Source of the DNA: Tieghemiomyces parasiticus
Taxonomy: Eukaryota; Kickxellomycota; Dimargaritomycetes; Dimargaritales; Dimargaritaceae
Length of the DNA stretch: 64,000 nucleotides
Assembly: GCA_027575765.1 (NCBI GenBank)
Contig: JANBPT010000036.1
Coordinates: 37,449-101,448, forward strand
Direction: 5' to 3'
Shown here: positions 22,988-35,464 of the stretch, piece by piece
Layout: each line of letters begins with the position of its first letter
Position numbering within the stretch: the stretch's first letter is position 1
The notes under the pieces: generated by a model
What the model was told of the DNA's origin: nothing
The model's input: the letters and a program-made list of their open reading frames with translations, nothing else
Databases searched by the model: none
Position numbers and translations under genes: made by a program

Positions 22988-24251
22988 TCAGGCCTTTTGG
23001 CTAGCGTCGTTTTTGGCGATGTACCATTTGAAGTACTCATAGGTGACCCATGAGAGGGCCGTGGAGGGCATGTGGGAGATGATCCGTGGTTGAACGCCTT
23101 TCCAGAAGCCGGCAAGACCGCGCCGTTCGTAGATAATTTTGGCCGCGTCGATCATACCCCGGGTCTGCTTCAACCGCGGATCGGTGCTATCCCCACGGGT
23201 CTGGAGAAGGGTTCGCATCACATCGAGCGGGGTGGTGGCGGCGGCGGCGAACGCGCCCGCGGCAGCCCCGGCGATGATGTGGGTTTTGGGGTCATATAGG
23301 CCCTCCGGATTTAGAAAATTACGGCACGACTCGTAGCATGCAAATTGGATCGACTGGAACGGGATCGTCATGGCTAGGGTGGTCGGGTAGGATACGTAAA
23401 AGGCGCCGAGACCCTCGGTACGAAACACGCGCACGGCGCACTGCAAAATGTTGCGGTGCGTCGAGCCATGGACCTGCATGCGCTGCTTGATCACGTCAAA
23501 GGGGTTCATGACGGCATCTGACACCACCGTGGCGCAGGCCCCGCCCAGACCGGAGGCCAGCGGGTGACTGCCATTGCCCACGTTTCCGCCCACAAGATCC
23601 TTGACGTACTCGTAGGTGGCGAAGTAGAGAGCGTGCGAGGGGCCCGCACCTAGAATCACCGAGTTGACCCCACGCCAGAGCGTCCGGAGGCCCTCGGTGT
23701 GGCTAATTTGGGATATGGCCTGTGTGACGCCTGTGTATACGGCTTGGGGACTGGGGTGGATCACTTGCATTCGGGTCTAGGGACGAGGTGGCGAAATAAA
23801 CCATAAAAAAAGGGACGTAGGTCCGAGTAAGCGCAAGTAAAGGCTACGTGTGGTGGGTGGTCCTAGGGAGCCGGGGTGTGGTAGCCGACTTGACGCTTTA
23901 CAACCACGAGTACGGGAGGGTCGGACGTGCGGATATAGGATGGTCGGAGGGACCCACACTCGTACGAAATGTCACGCTGAGCCCTATTCAAGTGATACTG
24001 AAAGAAACCCAGCCCAAATCTGACAAATGGTGGTGGCAGGGGGGGAGACTTACCTTGATGCTGTCAAAAGGGTACATGACAGAATGCTCAACGATCCCGG
24101 CCATGGCGCCCGCAACGAGATGAATGAACAGCGGGGAGCTCTCCGGGAGGGCCTCATAGTCCTGGTCAGTGACATGGTCGCCCATGACGAGGCGATGCGG
24201 TACTTGGTAAGCGGGTACGGGTACGGCGGGCGTGAGGTTGGCGCCGTGCAT
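22988..24251 (-). CDS. Mitoferrin-type mitochondrial carrier (Mrs3/Mrs4-like), two exons
   Basis: Exons on the minus strand are 24251-24054 (66 codons) and 23776-22988 (262 codons plus stop), 328 aa. The 277-nt intron (GTAAGT donor, CTAG acceptor) splits the first carrier signature so that PFDSIK joins TRMQV exactly. The three SLC25 repeats carry PFDSIK-TRMQ (61-70), [11 protein letters not shown] (about 157-167) and [11 protein letters not shown] (about 250-260), with six membrane helices expected. Sequence such as [34 protein letters not shown] and WVTYEYFKW is typical of the mitoferrin branch. It should import iron across the mitochondrial inner membrane for heme and Fe-S synthesis. Substrate assignment is by family resemblance. 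Confidence 0.9.
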
Positions 24252-26323
24252 TGGGCGGCGGCTAGACGGCGGTGGCGAGAGGGGGCTTGGTGAAGCTAGT
24301 GGTCCACCGTCCCGATAGGATAAACAGAGAAATGTGAGGTATGCGGTATTGTGGTTAAAAGGGGGGCTGGGCGGATCGGAGGAATATGGATGGGCCGCTA
24401 CATACGCCGTGGGAGCGTTGGTGCGTAAGGGTTAGGTGAAAATGGCCAATGGCTGGGGACGATCGCGCTGCAATATGACCAGACGGCGTCTATCTGGTAG
24501 GCCAGGAGAAGGCCAATGTGCTAAACGGAGGAGGAAAGAGTCGTCCGATCGGTCGGAATGCGGAGAGGATAGGGTCTCGAGCTCAGGGTAACCAAAGCCG
24601 TGTCTCTCCCAAGCAGCCAAGTCTGCCGCCGTGTGCTGGCCTCTCTCCCATCTCCACCTGGTTCAGCCGTGGCGGGGCAGACAAGCAAGCCTATACACCG
24701 AAGACAGGGGGGGAGTGGCAACATGAACCGTTAGGCGCAAGGGGGAGAGAGGGGAGCACAGTGTCCCTCTGTTGTCATGCAGCGTGGCTTGACCCGGCCG
24801 GGCCGTCCCCTTTTGCCACCTTCGCTCTCTGCTGCGTTTGTGTAGTCAGCGCCGCACTCCCCAGGAGCGACCGCCCGAAGCCTAAAGACGTGTGGCAGTA
24901 GAGGCTGACTTACCTTGTACTACGGCGGGGCACCGACGTTAGGCGCGGTGAATGTGGCTGGTTTCGGGCGAAGGTTCAGGTGCACCAGGGCTCTGTGGAG
25001 GCAAAAGTGGTGCCGGCCGATCGGTCTGTCGGGTTAGGAATTGTCGGGACACCAGAATCTTGGAGAGGTGCAAGGTTAGACGTGGCAAGGAAGGCGTTTG
25101 GTGATGCGGAGGCGGATCAGGTTGTCTGGAGCTGAGCCATGTATGCTTCGGCTCGTCACGACTTGAAGGGGACTGGTCTACCTAATGCTTATAGGTATCA
25201 GGAAAGTTGGTTGGTTCGAGGTTTTTGTTGTAAAATAATGGTAAATAGTAGAAAAGAGAGAGGCTAAACAGGAGGCCAGGGGTATGGGGCCAAGAGGAGG
25301 CGAGGCCCAATGCTTATCAGATATACAATCGGCAGTAGTAATAATGTGACTCCTGAGGATCACCACCGGGCGGGTTACGCGGCCCAGGCCCTCTCACCAC
25401 TCCCGCCTTGGTAAAACTGATAAAACTAAGCCCGGGGGGATTACGGCGAGGCCTGTAAGCCAATGAAGATTAAAAAAAAAGTATCGCCCCAAGCCATCTG
25501 ATTCACCCATCTTATCCCCTCTCTTTCACGCGCGGATTTCTGAGAATCACTGTGGGGCGGCGAAATATAGACGGACGGGACGGGCCCAGTAATGGGTGTC
25601 GACGCCATTACAGGTGACGGACGGGGCAGAATGATCCGTTGTGCCGCTTCCTCCCAATACTGCGGGCCTCGCCCTGCCATAGTGTCCCCGCCGATAGGCC
25701 TCGCGGACGGTACACTATAGCTGCTGGCCATTGGCCGATGGTTCCCAACGCCTGGTCAACTCAGGTGCTGGGCCTGTGTATCGAGTGTGCCAGGGCGGAC
25801 GGTGGGAGGGGGAAGGCATCTCGACTCAAGCCACCGCCCCTGACGTGTGGATGGACCAGCTGGCGGGCAGTGCCTGGCCAGGCCAACAGCCCACGCGGCC
25901 ACTGTGGCCGGTCGCCGTCCTTCATAGGGGGCGAGTGGGGCAGGGGGAGGAGGAGTCAGTTGATGTAAGAGTGGGGCCGGATGGTGTACGCATCGTGAAG
26001 TATTAGACAGTGGATCGGCACCACGCGTAGTAGTCTGGCCGTAGCTCTATTGATCGAAGTGAGTGCCCGGCGGGGACTGTGGGTCTTCATCATTGGCAGC
26101 GCTCCTAAACAGGAGCCATAGCGTGCCAAGAGTGCTGCTTAATCAACCACCATCAGGTGACATGTGCCGTAAGGCAGCCCGACCGGCGCGGCCCAGGGAG
26201 TCGACGTGGTGGGGTCAGCGGATACGTACGATCAGCTCTGCAAAGCAGCGGTAACGATGACCTCCCAAGCCCACCCAGGCATATCCCCACCCCTCCGTCG
26301 GACCCGCAGACCATTACCATGGG
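24252..26323. other. Spacer between mitoferrin and the tentative orphan; possible hidden exons
   Basis: No gene is confidently seen. A good minus-strand splice donor (GTAAGT context) at about 24909-24914 has no coding exon before it and may belong to an untranslated first exon of the mitoferrin gene. A minus-strand ATG frame at 25441-25731 (96 codons) and a 42-codon minus-strand ATG frame at about 25963-26091 look somewhat protein-like but cannot be joined to anything with confidence. Confidence 0.45.
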
Positions 26324-27030
26324 TCATGTGGCACGTGACTCGATAGGCCAGTCAGCGGGGGTATGAGCGGCAGCCACGGCTGGGGTGAGGCGAGCGGACT
26401 GGGGCATCGTCCCCAAGGTGAGACGCGGGCCATCGCCGGGTCGTTTAATCGGCCGATTAGCCACACCCGCTGCGCCCACCTTCCGGCTTGGCTGTAGACT
26501 GGTGGGCGGGGCCGAAGCGGACGGCTGGGTACACACGTAATGGGTGCCCAGCATTCGCTCCAGTTCCCACAAGCGGTACCTGATGTGACGGCTACCTGTG
26601 CTCATCAGCTACCAGAGCAGCCGGTGATTTCCATGTGAACGGAGGAAGAAGGCGGGCAACTGAGTGGCCAGCGAGTACCAGGCCGCCATGTGAAAGCAGA
26701 CTTGTTGACCCGCCACTTCCCACACTAGTCCCTTCCTGCACCCTGTCTAGCCACCGGTATACCCGGTGGTTGGACAGCCCGGCAGCCCGCGGTGTATGGA
26801 GGGGGAGTTGGCCAGCACTCGACGCATAGGCTCTGATTCGCCGTCACATGCCAGGGTTTACCCACCCTCCTTTTCATTCCCACCGACGCAGCCATGGAGT
26901 CCACCTTGGCTTGGAATGCTAGCTCAGCAGTAGAGGGGGCTTGTGGGATGTACACGTTCGCAGACACATGACAGTCCGCCGGGAGGGGGGTGGGCATATA
27001 AGCACCCTGGGGTGCCGGCCCTCGCTGCAT
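26324..27030 (-). CDS. Tentative two-exon gene for a 146-aa protein of unknown function
   Basis: A possible gene on the minus strand has exons 27030-26862 (56 codons plus one base) and 26595-26324. The 266-nt intron has a GTAAAC donor and a CACAG acceptor, and the phase agrees (G plus GT gives Gly). The product begins MQRGPAPQGAYMPTPLPADC, has a helix-like part (TAELAFQAKVDSMAASVGMK) and, across the junction, a basic-amphipathic part (SRHIRYRLWELERMLG), then a Pro/Ala-rich tail. Third codon positions are G/C-rich, as in the real genes. I recognise no domain. The donor is not the strongest type, so the model may be wrong or incomplete; further exons could lie downstream. Confidence 0.33.
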
Positions 27031-27728
27031 GTTCCACCTCCCTTCTACTCCGCCAGTGTATCTGCTCCCCTCCCCCCGCTTTAACCGTAATCCATCATCA
27101 ATAGTGATCCACACCCATATACCCAGCCCGCTCTCAAGCTCATCTCCACCCTTGTCTGTGCCCGGCTCTACGCCTGCCAATCCTTCGCCTTTCACCGCCT
27201 CGATTACCTTCAGTGTCACGAGCCCCGACATCTCACTAGCTGCGGACACTCCAGCGCTGTGCTCCTCCCGACGTCACTTATCCACAAAGAGGTAACAACA
27301 AATTTTTCGGTCGCCGCTTCTATTCGCCTAACGGATCGCTGGCGCGTATTCGGACTCTATAAATGAACCCCTTTCCTCCGACCCTGGCCCGACGTTGTTT
27401 TATACCGTGGTTTCACCGCTTTACCATTCCCCTTGCCTAGAACGACTCCCGCCTCCCCCACTGCTTTCACCTGCCAATAACCTTTACTCAGTCCGACTTC
27501 CGAATATCCTGCTCTGAACACTGACCCTAACCTTCGCTGCCCACACCTTACCACTCCCCTCCTGCCACGCCGCCGAACCCATCACCCCCTACCCTATCTT
27601 TCAGCTATTCCGTTTGCCCCCCCCCGTGTACGTGTATATAAGCTATAGTAACACCGACTTCACCACCGCCCATTAGCTCGACCTCCGCTTCTTAGCGCTA
27701 CCTACTCTCTGCCACCGTTTATCCCGGA
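27031..27728. other. Promoter region between a tentative orphan and MFE-2
   Basis: The + strand from about 27030 to 27728 is C/T-rich, as is usual before genes in this window, with a TATA-like element near 27635. Small open frames on both strands have no recognisable content. Confidence 0.55.
27635..27642 (+). promoter_or_regulatory. TATA box of the MFE-2 gene
   Basis: TATATAAG lies 87 nt upstream of the MFE-2 start codon in a pyrimidine-rich leader, a fitting distance and orientation for a core promoter element. Confidence 0.55.
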
Positions 27729-30687
27729 ATGGCCTCTCAAGAACTACGTTTTGACGGCAAGGTCGTCATTGTCACCGGTGCCGGTGGTGGTAAGTACCTC
27801 TTATGCGCGTTCCAGCCACCCCATTCGGGGTGGTACAGAGGACTCTCGGGCCGTCTGCACCCGTTCTCCTCCCGCCCACAGCCGCTGGTGCGAATCGCTT
27901 GCGCCCAAACCCACCCGGCCTAATCGACTCTATACATCCTGCCGCCCCCATTCCCCTACCCCTGCAGGCCTTGGTCGCGCCTACGCCCTCTTTTTCGCCG
28001 CTCGCGGTGCCAAGGTGGTTGTCAATGACCTAGGTACTCCACTCACCGGCGGCGGCGCCTCCCACGAGGCCGCCGACGGCCTGGTGGCCGAAATTCGCCG
28101 TAACGGCGGCGAGGCCGTGGCCGACTACAATTCCGTCGAGAGCGGCGCCGCCATCGTCGAGGCCGCCCTCAAGGCCTTCGGTCGCCTAGATGTGCTCATC
28201 AACAACGCCGGCGTACTACGTGACAAGTCCTTCAGCCGCATGACGGACGCTGACTGGGACCTGGTCCAGGGTGTGCATCTCCGCGGCTCCTTCCTCTGCA
28301 CCAAGGCCGCCTGGGACCTCTTCCGCAAGCAAAAGTACGGCCGCATCATCATGACCTCGTCGGGTTCGGGGCTGTACGGCAACTTTGGCCAGGCCAACTA
28401 CGGCTCGGCCAAGATGGCCCTGCTGGGCCTGTCCAACACCCTGGCCAAGGAGGGGGCCAAATACAACGTGTACTGCAACACCATTGTCCCCGTGGCTGCC
28501 TCGCGCATGACTGCCACCACCGTCCCCGCCGACGTGATGGAGCTGATTAAGCCTGACTTTGTAGCCCCTATGGTAGCCCTTCTATGCCACGAGTCGTCCA
28601 CCGAGAACGGCGGGCTATTCGAATTGGGCGGCGGTTACGTGACCAAGGTGCGCTGGGAGCGCGGCCGCGGCCACGTCTTCAAGGCCGACGCCAGCTTCAC
28701 CCCGGCCGCCGTCCAGGCCAAGTGGGATGCTGTCACCGATTTTAGTGCCCCGGTCTACCCGACCACCATCACGGAGGTCAACTGGCTGGACCTGCTCGAG
28801 CAGGCCAAGCACCTGCCCACCAACCCGACCTCCGGTCCGCCCCTCCGCTTTGACGGGAAGGTGGTGATCGTGACGGGCGCCGGCGCCGGCCTGGGCCGCG
28901 CCTACGCGCACCTATTTGCCCGTCTGGGCGCCCACGTGGTGGTCAATGACGTAGGTACCAACCCCGATGGCCGCCGGTCGGCCGATGTGCTGGTTGACCA
29001 GCTGCGCGCCGCTGGCGCCCAGGCCGCCGCCAGTTACGTGTCGGTGGAGGATGGCGACAGTATTGTCCAGACTGCCGTACAGGCCTTTGGCCGCGTCGAC
29101 GTGGTGGTCAACAATGCCGGCATCCTGCGTGACAAGTCCTTCACCCGCATGACGGTGGCCGACTGGGACCTGGTCTGGTCGGTGCACCTCCGCGGTACCT
29201 ATAAGGTGAGCCACGCCGTGTGGCCCCTGTTCATCAAGCAAAAGTCCGGCCATATCATCAACACGTGCTCCGCAGTGGGCCTGTACGGTAATTTCGGCCA
29301 GGCCAACTATTCGGCGTGCAAGGCCGGCATTCTTGGCCTGTCCAGTACTCTGGCCATTGAGGGCGCCAAGTACAACATCAAGGTCAACACCATCGCCCCC
29401 AATGCCGGCACCAGCATGACGGCTACCGTGATGCCGCCCGAGGTGGTGGAAGCCCTCAAGCCCGACTACGTGGCCCCGCTGGTGGCCTTCCTGGCCCACG
29501 ACGCCTGCCCGGCCACGGGTGAGGTGTTTGAAGTGGGCAGCGGCTGGGTTGCCCGGGTACGCAGCCAGCGCGCCAAGGGCAAGTACTTCAACCCACGTCG
29601 CCCGTTGACCCCGGAGGCCATCCGCGCCGACTGGGAGGCAGTATGCGACTTTGACCCGCGGGCCGTGGCCTACCCCACGAGCTCCACTGACGCCACCGTC
29701 ACCATCGTGCGGGGTGTCATGGCCCAACTTAAGGGCGACGCGAAGGCAGTCAAGGCCCCCGCCGCCTCCGACCCGGTCTTGGACGTAGAAGCCGTGCGCC
29801 GTCACACCTACCCGGACTCGACCGTCTCCTACACGGAACGCGACGTGATTCTGTACGCCCTGGGTATCGGTGCCCACCGCACCGACCTGCCGCTCGTCTA
29901 CGAGAACGACCTCAACTTCAGCGCCTTCCCGACCTTCCCCGTGGTGTGCCTGCCGGGCGCGCCAGACCTGAGCTTCCTGCCCAATTACAATCCCGCCATG
30001 CTGCTGCACGGTGAGCAGTTCTTGGCCGTACACAAACCCATGCCCACCGAAGGGAAGCTGACGGTACGCTCCCGCGTCGTGGACGTGGTGGACAAGAAGT
30101 CCGGCGCCTTGGTCATTGTGCAGCTCTCGCAGTCCGACGCGACCAGCGGCGACCTACTCTCCACCGCCGAGTTTAGCTTCTTCATCCGCGGCAGCGGTGG
30201 GTTCAGCCAGCACCCCAAGTTCCGGCCGGCGGGCCCCAGCCAGGACCGCTCCCCGGCCGCCACGGCCGCTAACGTGCCGCCCAAGCGCGCGGCGGATGCC
30301 GTGCTGGCGCAGCTCGTCCCCGAAGACCAGGCCGCGCTGTACCGCCTCAACGGCGACTTCAACCCGCTCCACCTGGATCCGGCCTTCGCGGCCAAGGGCG
30401 GATTCCGGAAACCCATCCTACACGGCCTGTGCACGCTCGGTTACGCCGCCCGCCACGTCATGGAGGCCTACGGTGGCGGTGACCCCAACTTCCTCAAGGA
30501 CATTAAGGCCCGCTTCACCGGCCACGTCTTCCCCGGGGAGACCCTCGAGACCCACATGTGGTTGGAACCGGACAACCGCGTCCTGTACCAGGTGCGCGTC
30601 GTAGAGCGCGACTCGTGGGTTCTCAAGTCGGGCGGTATCACCCTGACCAAGGCGCCAAACCGGTCGGCCGGCAAGTCCAAGCTTTAA
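27729..30687 (+). CDS. FOX2: Peroxisomal multifunctional enzyme type 2 (MFE-2/Fox2), two exons
   Basis: Exons are 27729-27789 and 27968-30687 (926 aa), with a 178-nt intron (GTAAGT donor, CTGCAG acceptor) whose removal restores the nucleotide-binding motif TGAGGGLGRAYA. Two short-chain dehydrogenase domains follow in tandem (about 1-300 and 305-600). Each has a TGAGxGLGRAYA dinucleotide motif, NNAG and an active-site Tyr-Lys (YGSAK, YSACK). The last third is the hot-dog enoyl-CoA hydratase 2 domain, with GDFNPLHLDP and the following HGLCTLGY. The protein ends in SKL, a peroxisomal targeting signal type 1. It carries out the hydration and (3R)-hydroxyacyl-CoA dehydrogenation steps of beta-oxidation. 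Two dehydrogenase domains is the fungal arrangement. There is no C-terminal SCP-2 domain. Confidence 0.97.
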
Positions 30688-31433
30688 AAGTGGAGGGAGA
30701 TAAACGCCACAAGTCCCTTTTCCCACCTTCCTCTCTTGCTCCCTACTCACGTCGCTTATTATTTGAAGAATATTTTCTAGCCTTATGCCTTCTACCCGTT
30801 ACGCGTTCACTATAAATCATGTTTATGAAATACTAATTATGGTTACCATATGAGAGGGTTGCTCGACCGACGAAGGTAGCTGACTATGTGACGCAAACAT
30901 ACCTCCCCTTTGGACACTTAGACCTCTCGGCAGTCCAGGACATTTCGACCTCAAGAGATGGTTGAACACTGGCACATGTGATGCATTTTGATAATTTATG
31001 ATCAGCGCAGTGGGAGGAACACCACAACATTCACGGCAGGGGGGAGGGGGAGAGAGAAAGCAGGAACCAATTAAAAAGACAATGCAGCGAGGAAAGGTAA
31101 TGTGTACAGACAAGTATAGAGGAGGGGAGGGGGAGACTGCCAACGGAGTAAAATGGTAAACTGGGAGGCGGCTACAGCACTGGAAAAATATAAATGAATA
31201 AGGATGAAGCAATCTGGCCAGGGCAAACAGGCTCAAGTCGTTACAGGACTTTCGTCGGCGGCAAAGTAAAGAGTGAGAGAGAGAGAGGGGGGGGGAGGTA
31301 ATAAAGTGATTGCATGGGATATCGCGGCAGTTCCCAGGAATAAATTAGTTTGTAGAATTAAGGAGGTGATATTCTTTTTTAAAAAAGAAAATAGAAAGAA
31401 TAAATCCTCAGGCCAAGAATCCACGGAGAAGGG
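30688..31433. other. Spacer between convergent genes MFE-2 and Cdt1
   Basis: 3' flanks of two converging genes. AT-rich parts near 30760-30850 and 31330-31410, a GA/G run near 31275-31300. No gene is seen. Confidence 0.6.
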
Positions 31434-33722
31434 CTAGGCCGTCGTACCGGGTCTTGTGGTGGTTTCATCCGCGTCGCCATCACCGCCCTTCAGCCGACGT
31501 TGAATTGCGGCCTTGGCTTCGCGTACGGCAACGGTCCGTTCGAGTTTGACCATGGTATCCCCGGCAATCATGGCAATCTGGCACCACTGGGGGACGGTCC
31601 TGGCGAGCAAACTGACCAGCTGGACGGCCTCGGCCTCGGTGATGGGGACCGGGGAACTATCCACCAGCTTGGGCACCAGCTCACGGAGCCGGAGCGTGGT
31701 ACGTTTGGACGAGTAAAACAGAAACGACAGGGTATCGGCCAGTTCCGCCAGACGACTCAGCTGCGCCCGCTGGGTGGTTTGTTCCTCCGACGGAACCAAC
31801 AGGTCCGCCCGTTTGCGGAGCTGTTCCTTCTGGCGGATCCGGTCCAGGAGGGAGAGGGTACCGCCGCCAACCTTGGTGGGTGCGGCCGGTGCCGTCAGGA
31901 CCACCGACGATGGGGTGGCAACCTTGGTCGGAGTGCAAGAGATGGGTGGTGGCGTGGGGCAAGCCGCCGCCGCCGCCGCCGCCGCCGCCGAAAGCGCCAT
32001 CGGGGAAGTCGGGGTAGGGAGGTGAGTCCCGCCGACTGGCGTCTTGGGCGTGACCGGCCGAGACTGGAGACGGCCCAGGAGGTCCTGCACCCGCTGCTGC
32101 GAGACAGTCTGTAGTTCCAGCCGGGGCAGTTCCGCGGACGGGATCGCCGGGACATCCGTATCGAGTGAAAAATCCGGGTGCCAGTGGGCGAGCTCGGTGT
32201 AGGCGGTTACGGGCGGTAGGGCCCGGCGGATCAAAAAGGCGTTGTGGGCGGCGTGAACGAGTTCAAGGAGGAGGTGACGGAAGTGGACCCGACGCTTCTC
32301 GAGCTCGGTGGAGGCAAAGGCGGCGTGGAGAAAGTGCGTGTCGGCGGCCGAACACGACGAGGTAGTACCGTCGGCGGTAGAGCCGTTCAGCGCCGGGCCA
32401 AAGTGAATCTCGACGGAGGCCACTCGTTGGCCGTTATGCAGGTGCCGAACGGGTTCCAGTCGATACGCGTCCGGATAGACAGTGACGAGTTGGCCCAGCT
32501 GTTCGAGCTCGAAGGACCGCCGGCACATGTTTTCGACAGGTTTGCGAAGGCGGTGGTAGACGCAGGACTGATTCTGGCCTTTCAAAAACACCAGGGTGTG
32601 TTCCAGGGCCTGGTAGGTCACGTCCAGGCGTTGGCAGTGGGACGGTAGGGGTAGTTGAGTCGCAGCGGTGCTTGAGGCCGGAGTGGAAGTGAGGTGCTGG
32701 AATTTTCGGAAGGCCGGGGCCGACGGAACGGTATCGTTAGTCGTGAAGAGCTTAACCTGGGGCACTTCGGTCGGTACCGTCACGGTGGGGCACGGAAGGG
32801 CCGGTGGCGGGCGGAGGACGAATGGTACGGGGGTAGCGCGGACGGGAACCGCGGAGTCGACTTTTAGTCCATACCGCTGGAGAGTGTGGGCCTCGCGGAG
32901 TGCCGCATTTTCCTGCTGACGGGCTGCCAGGATATCAGGTCGGGTGGTTGGGATTAGAAAGGGGTTTTCAGCGTCATCGCTGCGTTTGACAGCCTCTGAG
33001 GTCGGAACGACCGTCTCGGCCAGGGGCGCTTCCGGAACGAGGCCAGGATCTGAAGGCTGAGCCGGGGCGATGGGTGCGGAGGGTAGGGTTGGTGTAGAAA
33101 ACTGTAATGTGGTCTGCTGAGGCTCAACAGGGACCTCCGCCCGTCGCCGCTTGGTTGGCCGGGTTCCCTCTACGGGGGCCGGTACCGCAGCCTTGACCGT
33201 GGGTGTACGCGTACGTAAAGAGCGGCGGACTGGTGTAGCCGAGAGGGGTGTAGTAGCCACGGAGCTGGCTTTACGTAAGGACTGTCGCCGGGGACGCGGC
33301 AATAAGGACTCGTCGCTACCAATTAAACGTAGATTGGTGACGGCCTTGGGCGCGGCGGATACGGGTGGCGTGGCAGTTGTGCTGTCCTCTACCACAAGTT
33401 TGCGCTTCTACAAGGGGGCGAGTAAACATAGAGTGAGGATGTATCAAGAAAGTTGACCGTACAAACACAACGCGTTAGTTCAGACTATCCGTAGAGAAAA
33501 ATCCTTGGTTTGGGTAACCAGTAGTTTGGTCGTCTGGCGGTCGAATGGCCCGCTGTATCTACGCTGATAGTAAACTCTGCCGGCTGGGTGGTATGAATTA
33601 TCACTTACTTTGGGTAAGGTGTCACTCCGGGGGACGAGGGGGCTGGCTTTGGTCACATCGCGGTGAATATTGGCCTTGCGGGCCGAAAGGAAGTGGTTCA
33701 GGGTTGTGACCTTCTCTGCCAT
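31434..33722 (-). CDS. CDT1: DNA replication licensing factor Cdt1, two exons
   Basis: Exons on the minus strand are 33722-33609 (38 codons) and 33407-31434 (657 codons plus stop), 695 aa. The 201-nt intron (GTAAGT donor, TTGTAG acceptor) lies between codons. The N-terminus has a degenerate PIP box (V5-T-T-L8-N-H-F11-L12 followed by SARK). The splice junction creates a basic LPKKRKL nuclear signal. The central domain (about 290-460; LEHTLVFLKGQNQSCVYHRL, FELEQLGQLVTVYPDAYRLE) is the conserved Cdt1/geminin-binding fold. The C-terminal winged helix lies at about 575-660 (LVPKLVDSSPVPITEAEAVQ). An alanine run is encoded by a GCC repeat. Cdt1 helps load Mcm2-7 on origins, and Mcm5 is encoded about 22 kb away. 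Confidence 0.9.
31968..31991 (-). repeat. GCC trinucleotide repeat encoding poly-alanine in Cdt1
   Basis: About eight GCC units encode an Ala run in the linker between the central domain and the C-terminal winged helix of Cdt1. Confidence 0.8.
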
Positions 33723-35464
33723 AGTGACCGGTGGGGCTATAGTGAGAGCGGTGCGAAACTAGTAAGGGTACGCGGTATCTTGGTGGTACGATGGGACTGA
33801 ACTCGGTGGTGAGTTAACGAAGGGCGGAGGGTAGAAGGGCCACCCTAATACAATGGGCTAGTGGCAGTGACAAAGGCTAGGCTTGGTGTTGGTAAGGGAG
33901 GGCTATGGCGAGGGGTGCGGCCGATTGTGCAAAGCCAAACGATGGCGCACTGCAAAACGTAAACAAACGGCCAATGGTGGAGGAGGGGGGTTCAGACTGT
34001 GTCGACGAGGAAATCCAGCGCGTGCAAAGCCGTGCAAGATGGCTGGCTGGGCAGCGTGACAAGGAGGTGTTGGGGATTGAGAAGCAGCAATTGGGCCGTA
34101 AAGATGGAATACCACGACACGTCGATAGAGGACAAGGTAGGGTCAGGATATACAACTGTCAATAAAGTGAGGCGGATGGTACAGGGATAGGTTGTGTGGC
34201 CTAGACGGAGTGCAGAGTAGGCTAGCAGGTATGGGAGGGTGGCGGGTGATTAGGAGGGCAAGTAACGGATGTGTTTATAAGGAAGCAGTTCTAAACCATA
34301 CAAGTTGGGAGAAGAGGTACTAGGAGATAGGCAAAGCTAGTGCGAGGGACGAGTGGACCACAAAACAAGAGGGGGGGACGGGGCTTTGTGGTGGGTAAAT
34401 GTCAACAAAGCAAAAAGGGTGGCGGAGCCCTAAACGGGGGAGGGATGGGTGAGTAGGTGAGACCGAGAGCGGAAGGATCGGTTGGCTCACCAGGGAGAAT
34501 CAAAGACTGTGGGTTGCAGCGTTCTGGCTCTACCCCTTTTACGCGCCAGTACCACTGTTGCGACCTGAGCCTCCTCTCCCCCTTGGCTCGGTTGGGTGTC
34601 AACAAACCATAATGCAACGCTTCCTTCCTTTGATACAATCGCGATACCCCATTGGTCAATTCGTACGGGATACGCGGCAGGTGTCAACAACCGTCGGTAC
34701 CGCCACCAGCCAGGCTAAAAGCTTGCAGCCTCAAAATGAGAGTCGGTCTGCGCTAGGACGATCCTAGACTTCACCTGTGGTACCCAAATGTTTCTACTTG
34801 GGTTCAGGTCTGCCCTGGCTTTTAAGCATGTAAGGACGAAACTTTTGATGGACGCCACTGCAGAATTCAGGGTGCCAATGAAAGAGGTATTAGGACAGAG
34901 TATCGTGTCTTGTAAATCTAGGCTACGTGAATTTATATTTTAAAATTACAGTGCGTAAGACAGTGAAGGATGAAATTCGTAGTAAAAACGAGAACATAGG
35001 ATTGCACATCAACGCTAGGTGGGCAGAATGGTAGGAGAGAGGGGGGGGAAGGTAAAAGAAAAAGGGTACTGACAAGCAAATCAACAAAGGGCGACGGCGG
35101 TGGACCAGGTGGTCATCATCGGGTAGTAAAACGGGCTGAAGGGTGTGGTGAACTATAGCAACAGTTAGGAAGTGAAGGCTGCCTGGGCAGGCACGGGTGA
35201 GCATGAACAGATGTGGTGCAGGGCGCAGAGTGCTGAAAGGAGAGAAAGAGAGAATTCACAGATGAAGGGCCAAGGAGGGAGTCAACCAAGAGATACCCCA
35301 GTGTTGATGTCCCGAAGCCATGTGACTAAGGGAGGGGGAGGCTGGCTACAGCCCACGCAAGAAACACCTTCATCGAGGTGGGTGTCGCTGGACCAGCAGA
35401 GGTCAACGTACATTTTAAAAAGGGATTAGTGGGTGTGAGTAAATGAAGGCCATCATGAGATTAT
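33723..35464. other. Spacer between Cdt1 and the forkhead gene
   Basis: Upstream side of Cdt1 and 3' flank of the forkhead gene. The + strand is purine-rich in several parts. No gene or motif is recognised, and the open frames of 60-90 codons look random. Confidence 0.55.

Noticed and set aside
27790..27967. Open frame running through the first MFE-2 intron, giving a 978-aa protein with a different N-terminus
   Set aside because: It lacks a natural start, and removing the intron restores the exact dinucleotide-binding motif; the intron has consensus GTAAGT and CAG ends.
28912..30033. 373-codon minus-strand frame opposite MFE-2
   Set aside because: Antisense shadow arising from the strong third-position G/C bias of MFE-2.
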